A DNA stretch of 64,000 nt from Dichetophora obliterata (taxonomy: Eukaryota; Arthropoda; Insecta; Diptera; Sciomyzidae): assembly GCA_963920525.1 (NCBI GenBank), contig OY986438.1:185796388-185860387 (forward strand), written 5' to 3'. A program made the translations under genes and the position numbers. Position 1 is the stretch's first letter. Each line of letters starts with the position of its first letter. The notes beneath the pieces are model-generated. The model saw only the letters and a program-made list of their open reading frames with translations, had not been told where the DNA came from and ran no database searches. Below, in pieces: positions 10,098 through 20,879 of this stretch.

Positions 10098-12308
10098 ATG
10101 GGTCCAATGCAATCGGGCTTGATCAGTTTCTTGCTGTTGCAAATGCTTTCTGCGCTGAGTGGCATAAGAATCACAGATGCGCCACCCACAAATGCAGCAG
10201 AAGTTCACGGAGATGGATCTGCAGCAATAAACTATCGCGTTTCGGCACCAAAACCAAAACAGTCCTCAAATCGTGTGCCATCCTATCAGCAGGATATACG
10301 TGTAGGCTATGTGGATGACGATGCGGATGATGTCATACACATAATTGAACCACCGCAATACTTTGAGCTGCTCAAGATGCTGGCGCAGCAACGCATGTTG
10401 CCCGCCAAAGGAACCAAGCAACAGAAGCTAACTATAGATGCTCCCAAAAAAATAGCAATCAGGGATCAAACGCATCAATCGAGCGATGTTGCAGCTATCA
10501 AAACTCCTCCAAAATATATGAAGAAGCCTGTATTTAGACCACCAAATGGACTGCCCTTAGAATTATTGGCATCGGTGCGCCAGCATCAGCGCGTGATACA
10601 CAACGCAGGAAGACCAATAGCTATGCCCTTGGCCAGGGAGCGCATCAAATCGCAGAAACTGCAAACAGTGTTCATTGAGCAAGGCTACGCACAGAAGCAG
10701 TTCGAGAGGGGTCAGCAGCTGCAGCTAGGGGCAGTAAGAAGTGGTGTTGGGCAAGTACGCAGAAAGCAGCGTGTGCGTCGAGATGCGGAAAAATCGCTTG
10801 AGACCAATAAGAGGCGGGAGGAGAAGAGCAAAAAAGCGTCTTCAATCCATAAATCAAGTAAAACTAAAAAGGTAAATAAATCCAGAGCGGCAGTAAAGCC
10901 GAGGACTAAGCAATTTAAAACCAAAAGTCCCGGATTGGTGGCGAGAAGACGGCTAGAGGCAAAGAATCAATCGAACAAGCTAATGAAGGGTCGTAAAGCA
11001 GCTGTCAAACGACGACCCAAGCGTGAAGTGCAGCAAAATGAGTTTAAAAAGGCAGAAATTTATCAGAAAAATGTCCTACTCAAAGGCAACGAGCTGATGG
11101 ATCATTTAACGGCGTTGTTGAAAAAAGCCACCTATTATTTGCCCGATTCACCAGACGCAGAAAACTCCACCGAGCTCGAAGCGGAAACCACAAGCAAAAG
11201 AGAAGCAATGCAAAACGTACTGGCGCAAAAGTGGCAACACGAAATACGGCCAGCGGAACTAATTGGCGAAATTGTACCAACCCAACGTACAACGGAAATG
11301 GAAGTAAAGCCCAACGAACTGCTGCTGCTGCAGGAAGAGCAAGTCAACAAAAAACTAATGAACTCTTGGAATGTGACGAATGTCATTATGGATAATTTAA
11401 TAAAGCAAAAAAACTTCACCGTGAATGAAGATGAGCCTCAGCATAATGGTCGCAATGACAATTGCCGTCAAAGCAACGAGAGTTATGCAATGGAAAAGCT
11501 GCAACAAAGAATTGATTGCATGCGTCAGCAGCTATATAAAGAAGCGTCAAACTCCACGGCAATGCGACTACGCAAACGTTTTGGCGAACTCGTACGCGAG
11601 AAGAAAATCAATGTATCGCTAGCAGACGCCACCAAGCCGGCCAAAAGAAAAATCAGAAAGCAACGAAAACAAAAACAGCAACAGCAAACACAAGGAACAA
11701 GCAACTTTAGGTACAGCAGCAGAATAGCATCGTTCAAGCAAGCTCCAACAATCGACAATTTGTCGCTGCTCTACGAAGATGTCATGACCAATATACGCAA
11801 CTTGCTGCAGGCCAAAAATCTCCAGGAACTAGAAGATGAACTTGTACAGCGCACTCTGAGCCGAAAACAACAGCTAGCTGCTGAAGATGAGTCCTCGCCA
11901 CGTTTCGCAACGCCCAGGCAGCTTATTGAAGATGCTTCAGATACTACGGATTATGGCGAATTTAATCATTTGAATAAGTATCTCAATGAATTGCAACAAA
12001 TTGTTAGCGATTTTGTGCATCCTGTCAGGAGCAGCAGCAAAGTTAACACAACCGGGTTAAGCTTGAATACACGCGAGTATGCTGGCAGCAGCACGACAAC
12101 ACCGCTGTCAGCAACACAGCCTGACAGTGCCGACAACTGGTATCTTATCAATGACAATGGACGCATCTATCAGACTCATTTGGCTGCTGAACTGCGTCCG
12201 AGTATTGCGGTCTTTCATCGCTTTCCCGACATACCAAATGCCCCATTTTATCTTCAGAATCGCACACAATTGGCCGAGCAACCTGCCAGTGTCATTGAAA
12301 TCTTGTAG
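10098..12308 (+). CDS. Intronless secreted basic proprotein-like gene, 736 aa, unknown function
   Basis: Residues 1-27 form a typical signal peptide (FLLLQMLSALSGI core), so the product should enter the secretory pathway. An acidic patch (YVDDDADDVIHIIEPPQYFE, residues ~70-90) is followed by a strongly basic Lys/Arg/Gln region at about 165-310. Two good furin-type sites occur: RVRR|D at 225-228 and RPKR|E at 306-309; the second would release a C-terminal part of ~427 residues. That part has many N-X-S/T sequons, only two cysteines (456 and 474), a Lys/Gln run near 520-535 and a conserved-looking end (NWYLINDNGRIY onward). No enzymatic domain, transmembrane segment after the signal, or known family is recognised. 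Start: first ATG of the frame, directly followed by the signal peptide, although the -3 base is T. Codon use and length make chance impossible. It stands alone between repeats with its own promoter. A structural or extracellular-matrix-like or precursor role is only a guess. Confidence 0.9.
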   Translation: MGPMQSGLISFLLLQMLSALSGIRITDAPPTNAAEVHGDGSAAINYRVSAPKPKQSSNRVPSYQQDIRVGYVDDDADDVIHIIEPPQYFELLKMLAQQRMLPAKGTKQQKLTIDAPKKIAIRDQTHQSSDVAAIKTPPKYMKKPVFRPPNGLPLELLASVRQHQRVIHNAGRPIAMPLARERIKSQKLQTVFIEQGYAQKQFERGQQLQLGAVRSGVGQVRRKQRVRRDAEKSLETNKRREEKSKKASSIHKSSKTKKVNKSRAAVKPRTKQFKTKSPGLVARRRLEAKNQSNKLMKGRKAAVKRRPKREVQQNEFKKAEIYQKNVLLKGNELMDHLTALLKKATYYLPDSPDAENSTELEAETTSKREAMQNVLAQKWQHEIRPAELIGEIVPTQRTTEMEVKPNELLLLQEEQVNKKLMNSWNVTNVIMDNLIKQKNFTVNEDEPQHNGRNDNCRQSNESYAMEKLQQRIDCMRQQLYKEASNSTAMRLRKRFGELVREKKINVSLADATKPAKRKIRKQRKQKQQQQTQGTSNFRYSSRIASFKQAPTIDNLSLLYEDVMTNIRNLLQAKNLQELEDELVQRTLSRKQQLAAEDESSPRFATPRQLIEDASDTTDYGEFNHLNKYLNELQQIVSDFVHPVRSSSKVNTTGLSLNTREYAGSSTTTPLSATQPDSADNWYLINDNGRIYQTHLAAELRPSIAVFHRFPDIPNAPFYLQNRTQLAEQPASVIEIL

Positions 12309-12768
12309 ATTTGAAGTGGAAAACTTTTTCATGCTTCTTTGTTAATAATGTTTATAGTGACTTAAGTATTATATTTAGTTTTTTAAGGTTTAATGCACGA
12401 TACATTAGATACCTAATAATTAAGCATCTTGAGTTTTTTTAATAATTGAAAGTAAAATATTTGAAAGCAGCATTTAAAATTTTCTTAAAATGTTTTTGCC
12501 GTCTTTTTTTAATCTTCGTAATAATAAGATTTACTGTTAAAAAGCTTCAGTTGCTTTAAAAGTTAAGGTAAGTATTTTTGTTTGGTTTTTAATTTAATAT
12601 TATGAAATTTTGATACAAACTGTAAATATTGTGATTTTTTTATGCCGATTTTTTAAACAAAATTTAGCTTATCTGAGATAAGTTCTTTTTTAAATATTAT
12701 TTCATATTTTAGCTATCACTATTAAGCAACATATGAAAATAATAATATTTTTAAATTTCCCATTCCAT

Positions 12769-12792
12769 AATAAACTTACGTGTAACAATAAA
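12769..12792 (+). terminator. Poly(A) signals of the 736-codon gene
   Basis: The first AATAAA after the stop is at 12769-12774, with a second at 12787-12792. The implied 3' UTR is ~470 nt and AT-rich. Confidence 0.5.
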
Positions 12793-13207
12793 AGGTTTCT
12801 TGTGAAATTTAACTCCAAAACCATTAGTATATACTACAACTTATGATACAATTAGTACCATTAGTAATAGTAAATTTTTTTTTGAGTATTTGAGGCAATA
12901 CATTTAATCGAAAAAAAAATATTCCGGGGTCTATTCCAAAATGTATTTTGAATCAATAGCTTAGAAATCAATTAAATATATGGGCATTCCCACCAAAAGG
13001 TCTACCGTGGCTGTAAAATTATTTGTTACAGAAAATTTTTTAAGTTTTTATAATAGGGAAAATGTTTAAATTTATATTTGGAGAACATTGAGAGCCGATA
13101 TCGAATTGAATTTTTAAAAAATAGCAACAAACATGATGAATGACAACAAAAGTTGAAAAATGGTGACAAAAGTTGAACAATTTTAACGAAAGTTAGAATT
13201 TTATAAG
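12793..13207. other. AT-rich intergenic DNA with a short degenerate repeat
   Basis: At 13138-13200 a ~22-bp unit resembling TGACAACAAAAGTTGAA is repeated about three times with drift. Nothing else is recognised. Confidence 0.45.
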
Positions 13208-13210
13208 TAA

Positions 13211-14052
13211 GGGGTCATCCATTATTTACGTGAGATGATTTTGGCTATTTTTTACCCCTCTTGCCAGCCCTTGTGAGATATCGTGAGATTTGGCTCCCCC
13301 CTCCCCCAATCCTCTAATCCCACGTGAGATTGTTCAAAATGCGTGTTTTCAGTGTATATATGTTAATCTATGTTTCATTGTATTGGATTTATAAAAAAAA
13401 ATTTATTTGAGTATTTTTAATTAGGACTAGTAAAGACTAGTATTTAAAATTTAGTCATATGTTAGTAGAGAAACACGTTTTGCTCAATTTAACCCAGTTA
13501 CCTCATAATTCTACACTGTTTCTAGCGGATAAAAAATTTCGTAATCTTTGCGAGAACCCCTCTCCACCAAGTGACAGCCCGAACAGAACCAAAAGTCGTA
13601 ACGACAGAACACATGCAAGTTAACAAAGCCATCCAAAATGAAATCGCTGAGCAAGAGTCGTAGCGACTTATCGCTAGAGTAAAATTGAATAGAATCTATT
13701 CTTTTTTTTCTCTAACGACGACGATTTCCACTCCGAGTACAATTAGTGCTGCCATATTTTGCAAACAATTGGGTATGTTCAAAGACAATTTCATAGTTTT
13801 TGCTATGTTCTCGCGTTTCTTTTTTGTTTCTGTTTCACTTACACAACAACAAAAACATGGTTGCTAACAAAACTATGCTATATAAAAGCAACCCTGCATC
13901 GTCAGTCGCAATCGCTTTCATTCTGGACGGGTTCTGTGTGTCTGGCGACCAGAGAGGATCGCCGGTCGTAACGACTTTTGATTCTGTTCGGGCTCTGAGA
14001 GTGAGTGAGATTCGGCTTTACCCCTCGCCTCACGTAATTAATGGCCGCCCCC
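13211..14052. mobile_element. Non-autonomous inverted-repeat DNA element, TAA target duplication
   Basis: The ends are inverted: GGGGTCATCCATTATTTACG at 13211 and, on the other strand, GGGGGCGGCCATTAATTACG from 14052; 20 of the first 24 positions match. TAA flanks both sides (13208-13210 and 14053-14055). A second, inner inverted pair is nearly perfect: CCCGAACAGAACC through AAAAGTCGTAACGAC at 13579-13606, mirrored at ~13967-13995. Weaker pairing extends inward. No transposase is encoded. TAA duplications with G-rich ends suggest PIF/Harbinger-type mobilisation, an inference. Confidence 0.75.
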
Positions 14053-14636
14053 TAAGCAGTGATGCCAGATTAAGGGTAATTTCCCTCTTTGACGGATTTT
14101 TCGATCGTCTTTTGAGCTAAAACGGAAAAATTTTGCTTGGTAGTACAAAAAAAAAAGGGAATTTTCAAATGGAGAACTATAGGCGTTATTCTGGTGATTT
14201 AGGAATGGAAAATAGTATACCAAGTAGTTTTTATAATACTTTTTTTGACATGAAGTTGGAAAGTTCACAAAATATATAATTATTTCTTGTCCAGACCTTT
14301 TTGTGTGTTGCCAAAATCAAGTAGATTTCGATATCATGTTATACAGAGAAATCCTTATAGTTGTAAATGAATTTGCAACTGTCAATTTCTAGAATAAGTC
14401 GACAAATATAAGTAGTACACATATTGCTATGTATATTGTTTCGTTACTTTTCATAAAATCTTTATTTAATTTAAAAAATACTACATTTTTTTATTGTATC
14501 CACTTAGTTCCAAATAATTTTTGTAGATAAGATTTTGTTTTATAACGAATACTTATGTTTTAATCAGAGAAAATAGTTTTTAAAACAGATTCTATGCTAT
14601 AATTCTTTCAGTTATAAAAATTTGTATATGCTTATG

Positions 14637-15352
14637 AGGCTGGGTCGATTTGCAAACCTGTGTTGCCTGGCAATTTTCGGATCGGGCATGAAAAGTTATT
14701 AAAAAAAGGGGGAGATAGGGGTGCTGTCACATCTTCAATTTTCTGAATTGTATATAAACCTGCACAGCAAGAGCAAAACTGATACCAGAAATGAAATCCT
14801 CGTACCTGATTCAACCTAAAACCAGTCTCACATTTATACGTTTTTATACAAAAATTTATCGTAAAAAATTATTTTAAAAAATGTACAAAATTCAAGATAT
14901 ACTATTTTTTAGAATTCGTGTCATTCATTAATATTTTTGATATTGATAATCCGAATTCTATTGAAAACTTTTTGCAGTTTCATTACGGACTTAAAACAGA
15001 AATTAAAAAGCCGTGATGGTCAAAAATACATAAGCACCAACGTTAAAATTATACCTTGCATTTTGTGGATTTTTTTCTTTAGACATTTTTAACGATAAAT
15101 TTTTGTATAAAAACGTATAAATGAGAGACTGGTTTTAGGTTGAATCGAGTACAAGGATTTTATTTTTGGCATCAGTTTTGTTCTAGATGTGCACGTTTAT
15201 ATATAAAAAAAATTCATAAAGAAAAAATTCACAAAATTTAAGATATGATAGGCATCACTATCGCTCTTTTATTTTAATAACTTTTCATGCCGGATCCGAA
15301 AATCGCCTTGGCAACATCAATTTTTTTACCTCCATACAAATCGACCCGGCCT
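14637..15352. mobile_element. Foldback element with ~230-265-bp inverted arms
   Basis: The left arm starts AGGCTGGGTCGATTTG and runs to ~14868; the right arm, read inverted, starts AGGCCGGGTCGATTTG at 15352 and runs to ~15090. The arms share CGGCATGAAAAGTTATTAAA, AACCTAAAACCAGTCTC and ATACGTTTTTATACAAAAAT. The loop is ~220 bp. No protein is encoded. A partial copy of the left arm lies at 17982-18160. Confidence 0.8.
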
Positions 15353-15509
15353 AACGCTTAGTTCGCGAACATGTGCTTTATTATTTAATACTTTAATTAA
15401 CAAAATTAACATAATTAATACATCAATTTTTTTTACCTCCATACAAATCGACCCGGCCTAATGCTTAGTTCGCGAACATGTGCTATATTATTTAATTCTT
15501 TAATTAACT
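15315..15509. repeat. Direct duplication of the foldback end, period 106 bp
   Basis: An ~88-bp segment with ACCTCCATACAAATCGACCC and GCTTAGTTCGCGAACATGTG occurs at 15315-15401 and again at 15421-15509 with few differences. The unit spans the right end of the foldback and its flank, so the duplication postdates insertion. Confidence 0.8.
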
Positions 15510-15639
15510 TTTGTACATAAAATTTTACACCTAAATAAAATTACAGTTAAAAGATATTTTATAGATTTTTCAAAATTGTAAAAAAAAAGGAAATTATTTC
15601 ATGTGTTTGTGGGAAATTATACATAATTTTACATAGGGC

Positions 15640-16460
15640 AATACTGCCCTAGTTGAAAAAATATATAAAATTGAAAAAGTGAATGAAATATTTATTTTGA
15701 GCGATACATTAATGCCTGCCATTTACTTTTTAAAGATTATTTCATGTAAATGTTGCCCGCGGCTATGCCTGAGCTGTTTTTTACGTAAGCTTAAATTTTC
15801 CCTGTACACGAGAGACTTCACGCATCCTCACAAAAAATAGTCTACTGGGGTCAAACCGCATGATCTTGACGGCCAATGTACTTCCCCCCAACGTGAGATT
15901 AATTGCTCACTCGCCTCTAAATAGGTCCATGGTAACGCGTGACGTGTGGCATGTGGCACCGTTTTGTTTAAACCAGATATCAGCCAAGTCCAATTCTTTC
16001 ATTTTGGGCAAAAAAAGTCGGTAATCATCGCAAGATACCTTGCTTTATTGATTGTTACGTTGCGATTTTCATTATTTTTGAAAAGTACGGTCCAATGATA
16101 CCGCCGGCTCACAAACCGCACCAAACAGTGCATTTTCAAAGTGCCTTGACAGTTCTTGACAGTTCTAGAGCTGCCTCTGGCTGCTCTATTCATGGTTTAA
16201 TAGAACACCCCTTAGCATTTTTGGCTTTGCCACATGTTACGAATCACGCGTGAGGTGTCAAAAAATTTACACTCAAAAAACGAATAGCGTAAATATCACC
16301 CTTTATAAAAAATACTCGATAATACAAAGTTTAGATAAATTTTTTTCAGTTTTAAATTTTTACGGTACTGAAATAAACTTTATATATTTTTCTAGTTCAA
16401 TTCAATAAATAAAACTATAAAAAATGTTTTAATGAGCCAAAAAGCGAATATTGCCCTGCA
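15640..16460 (-). pseudogene. Dead mariner/IS630-type transposase remnant
   Basis: On the - strand, 16193 down to ~15770 encodes pieces of an IS630-Tc1-mariner superfamily transposase: HCLVRFVSRRYHWTVLF, then NVTINKARYLAMITDFF, then DLADIWFKQNGATCH. The second catalytic Asp of the QDGATCH-type motif is Asn here, and the C-terminal part is broken by stops and frameshifts. Short inverted ends AGGGCAATA / TATTGCCCT near 15637 and 16449 may be termini. It is inactive. Confidence 0.7.
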
Positions 16461-17768
16461 CTCATGCAAAAAGGCGGTGGGTTGCAGGTGGGGTTTACAA
16501 CCAAGTGTTACTCACTGGCTATATACAGCATTTATAAGGAAAATCCTACTTTATGGTTCTATCGTTTGGTAGCAAGCACTCAACAAACAGACCTTAACAT
16601 TCTTCGTAAAGTTCAGATATCAGCTGAACTGTGGATCAGTGGAGCACTAAGACATTATGCTCCATCTTACACCAATCGATATACTAGCTAAACAGATGAC
16701 CGCTAATACAGCTATCCGCCCTGATGCCACCTCCCAGTTGAAATAAGGTACGCTAGGCCACTCTTGCATTACGAAATTTCTTCCTCCTATACCCAGGTTA
16801 TTCGACTACATCACACAAAAACTATTATTTGATAGGAAGTTCGATGTATCCATTCCCTTTCGAGAAGAGTGGGAACTAGGAAAACTTTCAGCAAAAAATG
16901 TCATCGAGATCTTCACCGATGGATCAAAATTATTGGTAAAGTAGGTGGATGAGTCTACTCTGAAACATTAAACATCAATATAGCCCTCAATCTCCCTGAC
17001 CATTCCAGCGTATTCCAAGCTGAAGTCGCTGCTATGTATTAAGCGGTAACTTGGCTCCAGTTAAATGAGATATTTTCTATGGATATCTGCATACTATCTG
17101 ATAGTCAAGCCGCTTTGAATGCTCTAGAAACTGTAGAAATAGCATCTGAAACAGTTCTTAAATGCCGCAAATCTCTAAATGAGATGGCAAAGCAGCTCAG
17201 CATCTTTCTATGCTGGATTACCGGACGTAAAGAGTTTCACAGGCACTACTCGACAATAATCTACAGATAAGGATGTACTCGGTATTCCTCTTACCACTTG
17301 CAAACTCCGTACACATGAGTTATCCAGTAATAAGACCAACAAGAGATGGTTATAACCCAAACTTACCCTTAAGCTTTCAAAATAACTCATTTCTTTTAGT
17401 AGAGACCACATTAGTATCATGGTAGAAGTCCTTACAGGGCACTGCCTGATCGGCAGATATGCTTGTAGGTTGGTATTACCCCACTACGACTTTTGCAGAA
17501 GCTGAAGAGATGAAGAAGAACAAGAAGAAGAAGAAGAAGAGAAGTAATCTACTAGCGCTGACTAAAAAACGTTTTCTTCACTCAAAAAACTGGTTTTTAA
17601 AGGACCTTGAACAACTTTCAGAATTGTCGGTATATCGAATCCTAAGCTTTGTGAACAGCTCAAGCTGGTTTAAATGAAGATTGAAAATCAACCCTGTGGC
17701 ACCAAAATGGGCTTAATTGGCCTAAGTGTGGCTCAATTGAGCCAGCCACTTTAACCTGACCTAACCAA
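16444..17768 (+). pseudogene. 5'-truncated LINE: end of RT, RNase H, 3' UTR
   Basis: Frames broken by stops together encode the C-terminal part of a non-LTR retrotransposon ORF2. The RT thumb-side region (WGLQPSVTHWLYTAFIR, LHLTPIDILAKQMTANTA) is followed by an RNase H domain with EIFTDGSKL (~16905-16935, first catalytic Asp) and ILSDSQAALNALETVEI (~17090-17140). A tail with the end-of-ORF2 HSKNWFLKDLEQL region and an Asn/Lys-rich AAG run follows. The 3' end has CTAAGTGTGGCTCAATTGAG and AACCTGACCTAACC. It is the same family as 60405-61556 (-). A Jockey/I/LOA-like RNase H-bearing clade is likely; the exact clade is not certain. Confidence 0.8.
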
Positions 17769-17981
17769 ACCATAAAAAATGTGTTCTTCTCTGAAGGGAA
17801 AAACCTGTATCAACAATTATGAATTTATGGCAGCACTATCGCAGAAAATATTAAAAAAACTTTGATAAAAATACTCGTGCACACTTTGCAGCTTTTTTCG
17901 TTTATATTGATGCAGACAGAAACTACTTCTATTTTTTTGTATCATAACGCGTCATTTCTTGTTTGCTTATATCTTTGGATT

Positions 17982-18160
17982 GTATGCTATAATTCTTTCA
18001 GTTATAAAAATTTTTATGTGCTTATGAGGCTGGGTCGATTTGCAAACCTGTGTGGAAAATTTTGTGGCAATTTTCGGATCGGGCATGAAAAGTTATTAAA
18101 AAAGGGGAGAGAGGGGTGCACATTACCCTATCACATCTTCAATTTTCTGAATTGTTTGCT
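17982..18160 (+). repeat. Partial copy of the 14.6-kb foldback arm
   Basis: The sequence from TATGCTATAATTCTTTCAG to TCTTCAATTTTCTGAATTGT repeats 14593-14752 closely, including ~45 bp upstream of the supposed element end. Either the element extends further left or the copy arose by segmental duplication. Small indels differ, for example an extra GGAAAATTTT here. Confidence 0.75.
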
Positions 18161-18199
18161 TATATCTTTGGACAATACTTTCGAACACTTTCACCTTTT

Positions 18200-19047
18200 A
18201 CACTAAATAAAGTACTCCTATAGTGTTATCCAAAAATAGAAACAGGACAAAATAGTTTAAATATTTGTTTATTTTTTGAAATTTTTGACAACAAATATGG
18301 CGTACGAACGTTACGTGTGCGACCATGGATGTGCCCATATATGTATTAGGGTGTATTAAAAAATGTAGATCGTTTTCTAAGAGGGCTCAAAAGTTGCATG
18401 GGTTTGTCAAGATATCCCAAACAAATTTTAGGAAAAGAAAAAAGGATGTCTTCTTCTTCCGCAAGAACAAAGATTTTTTTTAAATACAGTAAAAAATTAC
18501 GATCTTAGTATTCACTTTTTTGGCACTAAAAGCTACATATGTCTTAAAGCAAAAATAAGTATAGACTTTCACCATCAATATCTTTTTAAACACGACTTTC
18601 CATACGCTTTTTACCCACAGTGTCTTTGTGAAGGATATTCTAATTTTAAGCTATACTCGCGATACTACAAAACTTTTAATTGTTTTCAAATAGTCAACAC
18701 TATAAAAACTTATTGAATAATAATGCAATAAATGGTTATGAAATTTAACGCAATTTATTAGCGATTTTGAAAAAATGGCACACTTCTGCAGTGGGTTTTC
18801 TTCTTATGCGTTTTCCTTTAAAATAGGTATGTTTTTTTCTATTGTTCACGCTATTCCGACGTGTTTTCGCTCAGAGAGGTTCCAAAAAACGCTCCAGAAA
18901 TATTTTATGACTTAAGAAAACCTTTGATTTAACGTCATATTATTTCGAAGAGCTTTTTTAAAAAAGCGTCGAATTATATAAAACTTAAACAGTGGGTTGG
19001 TTACAATTTTATTACTCAAGAATATTGAAGATGAAAAGGGCAGCGTC
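18200..19047. other. AT-rich non-coding DNA, nothing recognised
   Basis: No coherent frame and no clear repeat were found on either strand. Confidence 0.45.
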
Positions 19048-19120
19048 TGTCGAAATGGTCTGTCTAGTCTGCTGTGTGATTGACTCTATATAGCGCTGTT
19101 GTTGTTGTTCTTAAGCGGGA
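19048..19120 (-). repeat. Copy of the SINE-like core, inverted
   Basis: On the - strand this reads AACAACAACAACAGCGCTAT, then AGAGTCAATCACACAGCAG, then ACTAGACAGACCATTTCG. It matches the cores at 1800-1870, 32657-32705 and 63263-63330. Confidence 0.65.
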
Positions 19121-19589
19121 TTCACTCAAAGAAAGAGTAACAAAAACTTACAGTACTGTGACTTGGTTAACTTACTTATAATTTTGTTGTTAAATATATT
19201 ACCGCAGTGTTGCCAGAATGGAGTTTCTTGAGTTGAAGTTGACATATTTTATATTTTGAAGCTTGAATATAAAAAAGCATTGCGTCTGTTAATATTGAAT
19301 ATGGCAAAAAAAAACAGAAAACTAGCTGAAAGTTGTACATGTCACTGAATTGATCTGCGGCACATTCTCACAGAGAGAGCGAGGAAGCTGTCACAAAAAA
19401 CTTGCTGAAGGTGGTCAGTGAATCCCCCTTACTTGCCTTCTTCAAAACTTACTTGAGAGACTTCATGCATTTCTGTAGCGTTTTTTTAAGCGAAGACAAG
19501 AGTGAAAGAGATAATTTTAGGAGAGAGTTCTTTAAAGAGAGTGCGAGGCTCTCTGTCTCTGTAGGATAAAAACGCTTATATAATATAAA

Positions 19590-20005
19590 CGATTATATAA
19601 ACGGAACGGAGTCAACTTTCATCGTAGCGGAACGAAACGTTTTCAAATGGAGTGGTTATTTTAATTGTAACGGAAAAGGTTTAAATTTTTTTCTAGAATA
19701 TATTTTATTACAAAATAAATTCCACCAAGTCTTCATTTCTTATTATTTTAAAACATGAATTCAATCAAGTTTTATCAAAAATATGAAAAAAAAACAAAGG
19801 CAGAATAAAATTAGTCTGCCAACATCTATCAACATAAATTCTTTTACTCAAAATATTTCGGATTGAGAAATTAAAAATCTATAGATCTCAACGTCACGTG
19901 CCACTCCGTTCCTTCTTATTATAATCGAACTCATAAAAAATTCATGTAATAGATAGTAAAGTGGCATTTTTCAACATTCTATAACGTTTCGTTCCGTCTT
20001 AAAGT
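19590..20005. repeat. Inverted matches around GGAACGAAACG
   Basis: GGAACGAAACG near 19628 and CGTTTCGTTCCG near 19985 are inverted copies; GGAACGGAGT near 19598 and ACTCCGTTCC near 19903 are another pair. The order of the pairs is not nested as in a simple MITE, so this may be a rearranged element. Confidence 0.4.
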
Positions 20006-20736
20006 TTGTACGCATTTCTACCGTGAATTATTTTGAATTTGGCTCTCTGAAATGAAACTGTATTAAATGAAGGAAATCTATTGCCAGCAATAATTACTGT
20101 AAACTCTCTTAGATTTTTGTTAGAGTGTATATTTTGGTGGTATTGATTATATTGTTAACGTTTACATTTGTATGCATGTTTGGTTTTTAAGAAATGTACA
20201 CCTACTTGAATGCAATTTTTTAAATTAAAATTAAAAACTAATATAGTTTTTTATGATTATATGGTTTAAATTTTCTCAATTTGGATTCTTCAAATATTTC
20301 TGAACGAAATCCAGTCTAAAAGTTTTTTTTTTTCTATTTCTACGAAATAAAATCTGATAAATATATTGTTGAAAGTAGTGTCCAACAGTTTTATCGAAAA
20401 TCGTTTAATCAAATAAAATAGGAATTGGTTGAAATTTAAGAAACGGAATTGATGTCCTATTGGCATTGGATCTTTTTATATGATGCGCCATTGAAAAGTC
20501 AAAATTTATCTTACTAAAACCGGGGTATTTGGGTGCAATACTCATTTAGTCAAGTCTATTTTTGTGGAAGGATTAAGTTACCAAACTGAAAAAAGATGCG
20601 ATAATATTGTGATCAGACTGTACAGTAGTTATATTAAACTCTTAACTTTTTTAAATGTTCATTAAGTTGAACACTGCGATTTCCTTTTTTTTTAATGAAA
20701 TATTTTGAAAAATTTATGCGGTGTTGAGAAACCAAC

Positions 20737-20872
20737 CCTAAAAGCTAAAGAAATAATTATTTATGTTAAGTTTAATGTATTTAAGGCCCAAAAGCTAAAG
20801 AAATATTTTTTATTTTGTGAAGATTTTTTATAAAGCCTAAACGCTATCGAAATATAATTTTTGTTAAGCTGA
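20737..20872. repeat. Three degenerate ~49-bp tandem units
   Basis: CCCTAAAAGCTAAAGAAATA, GCCCAAAAGCTAAAGAAATA and GCCTAAACGCTATCGAAATA start at about 20737, 20787 and 20836, each followed by a T-rich stretch and GTTAAG or similar. Confidence 0.6.
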
Positions 20873-20879
20873 AAAACAT

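Noticed and set aside
10672..12345. Several frames on both strands within 10.1-12.3 kb
   Set aside because: They are out-of-frame shadows of the 736-codon gene.
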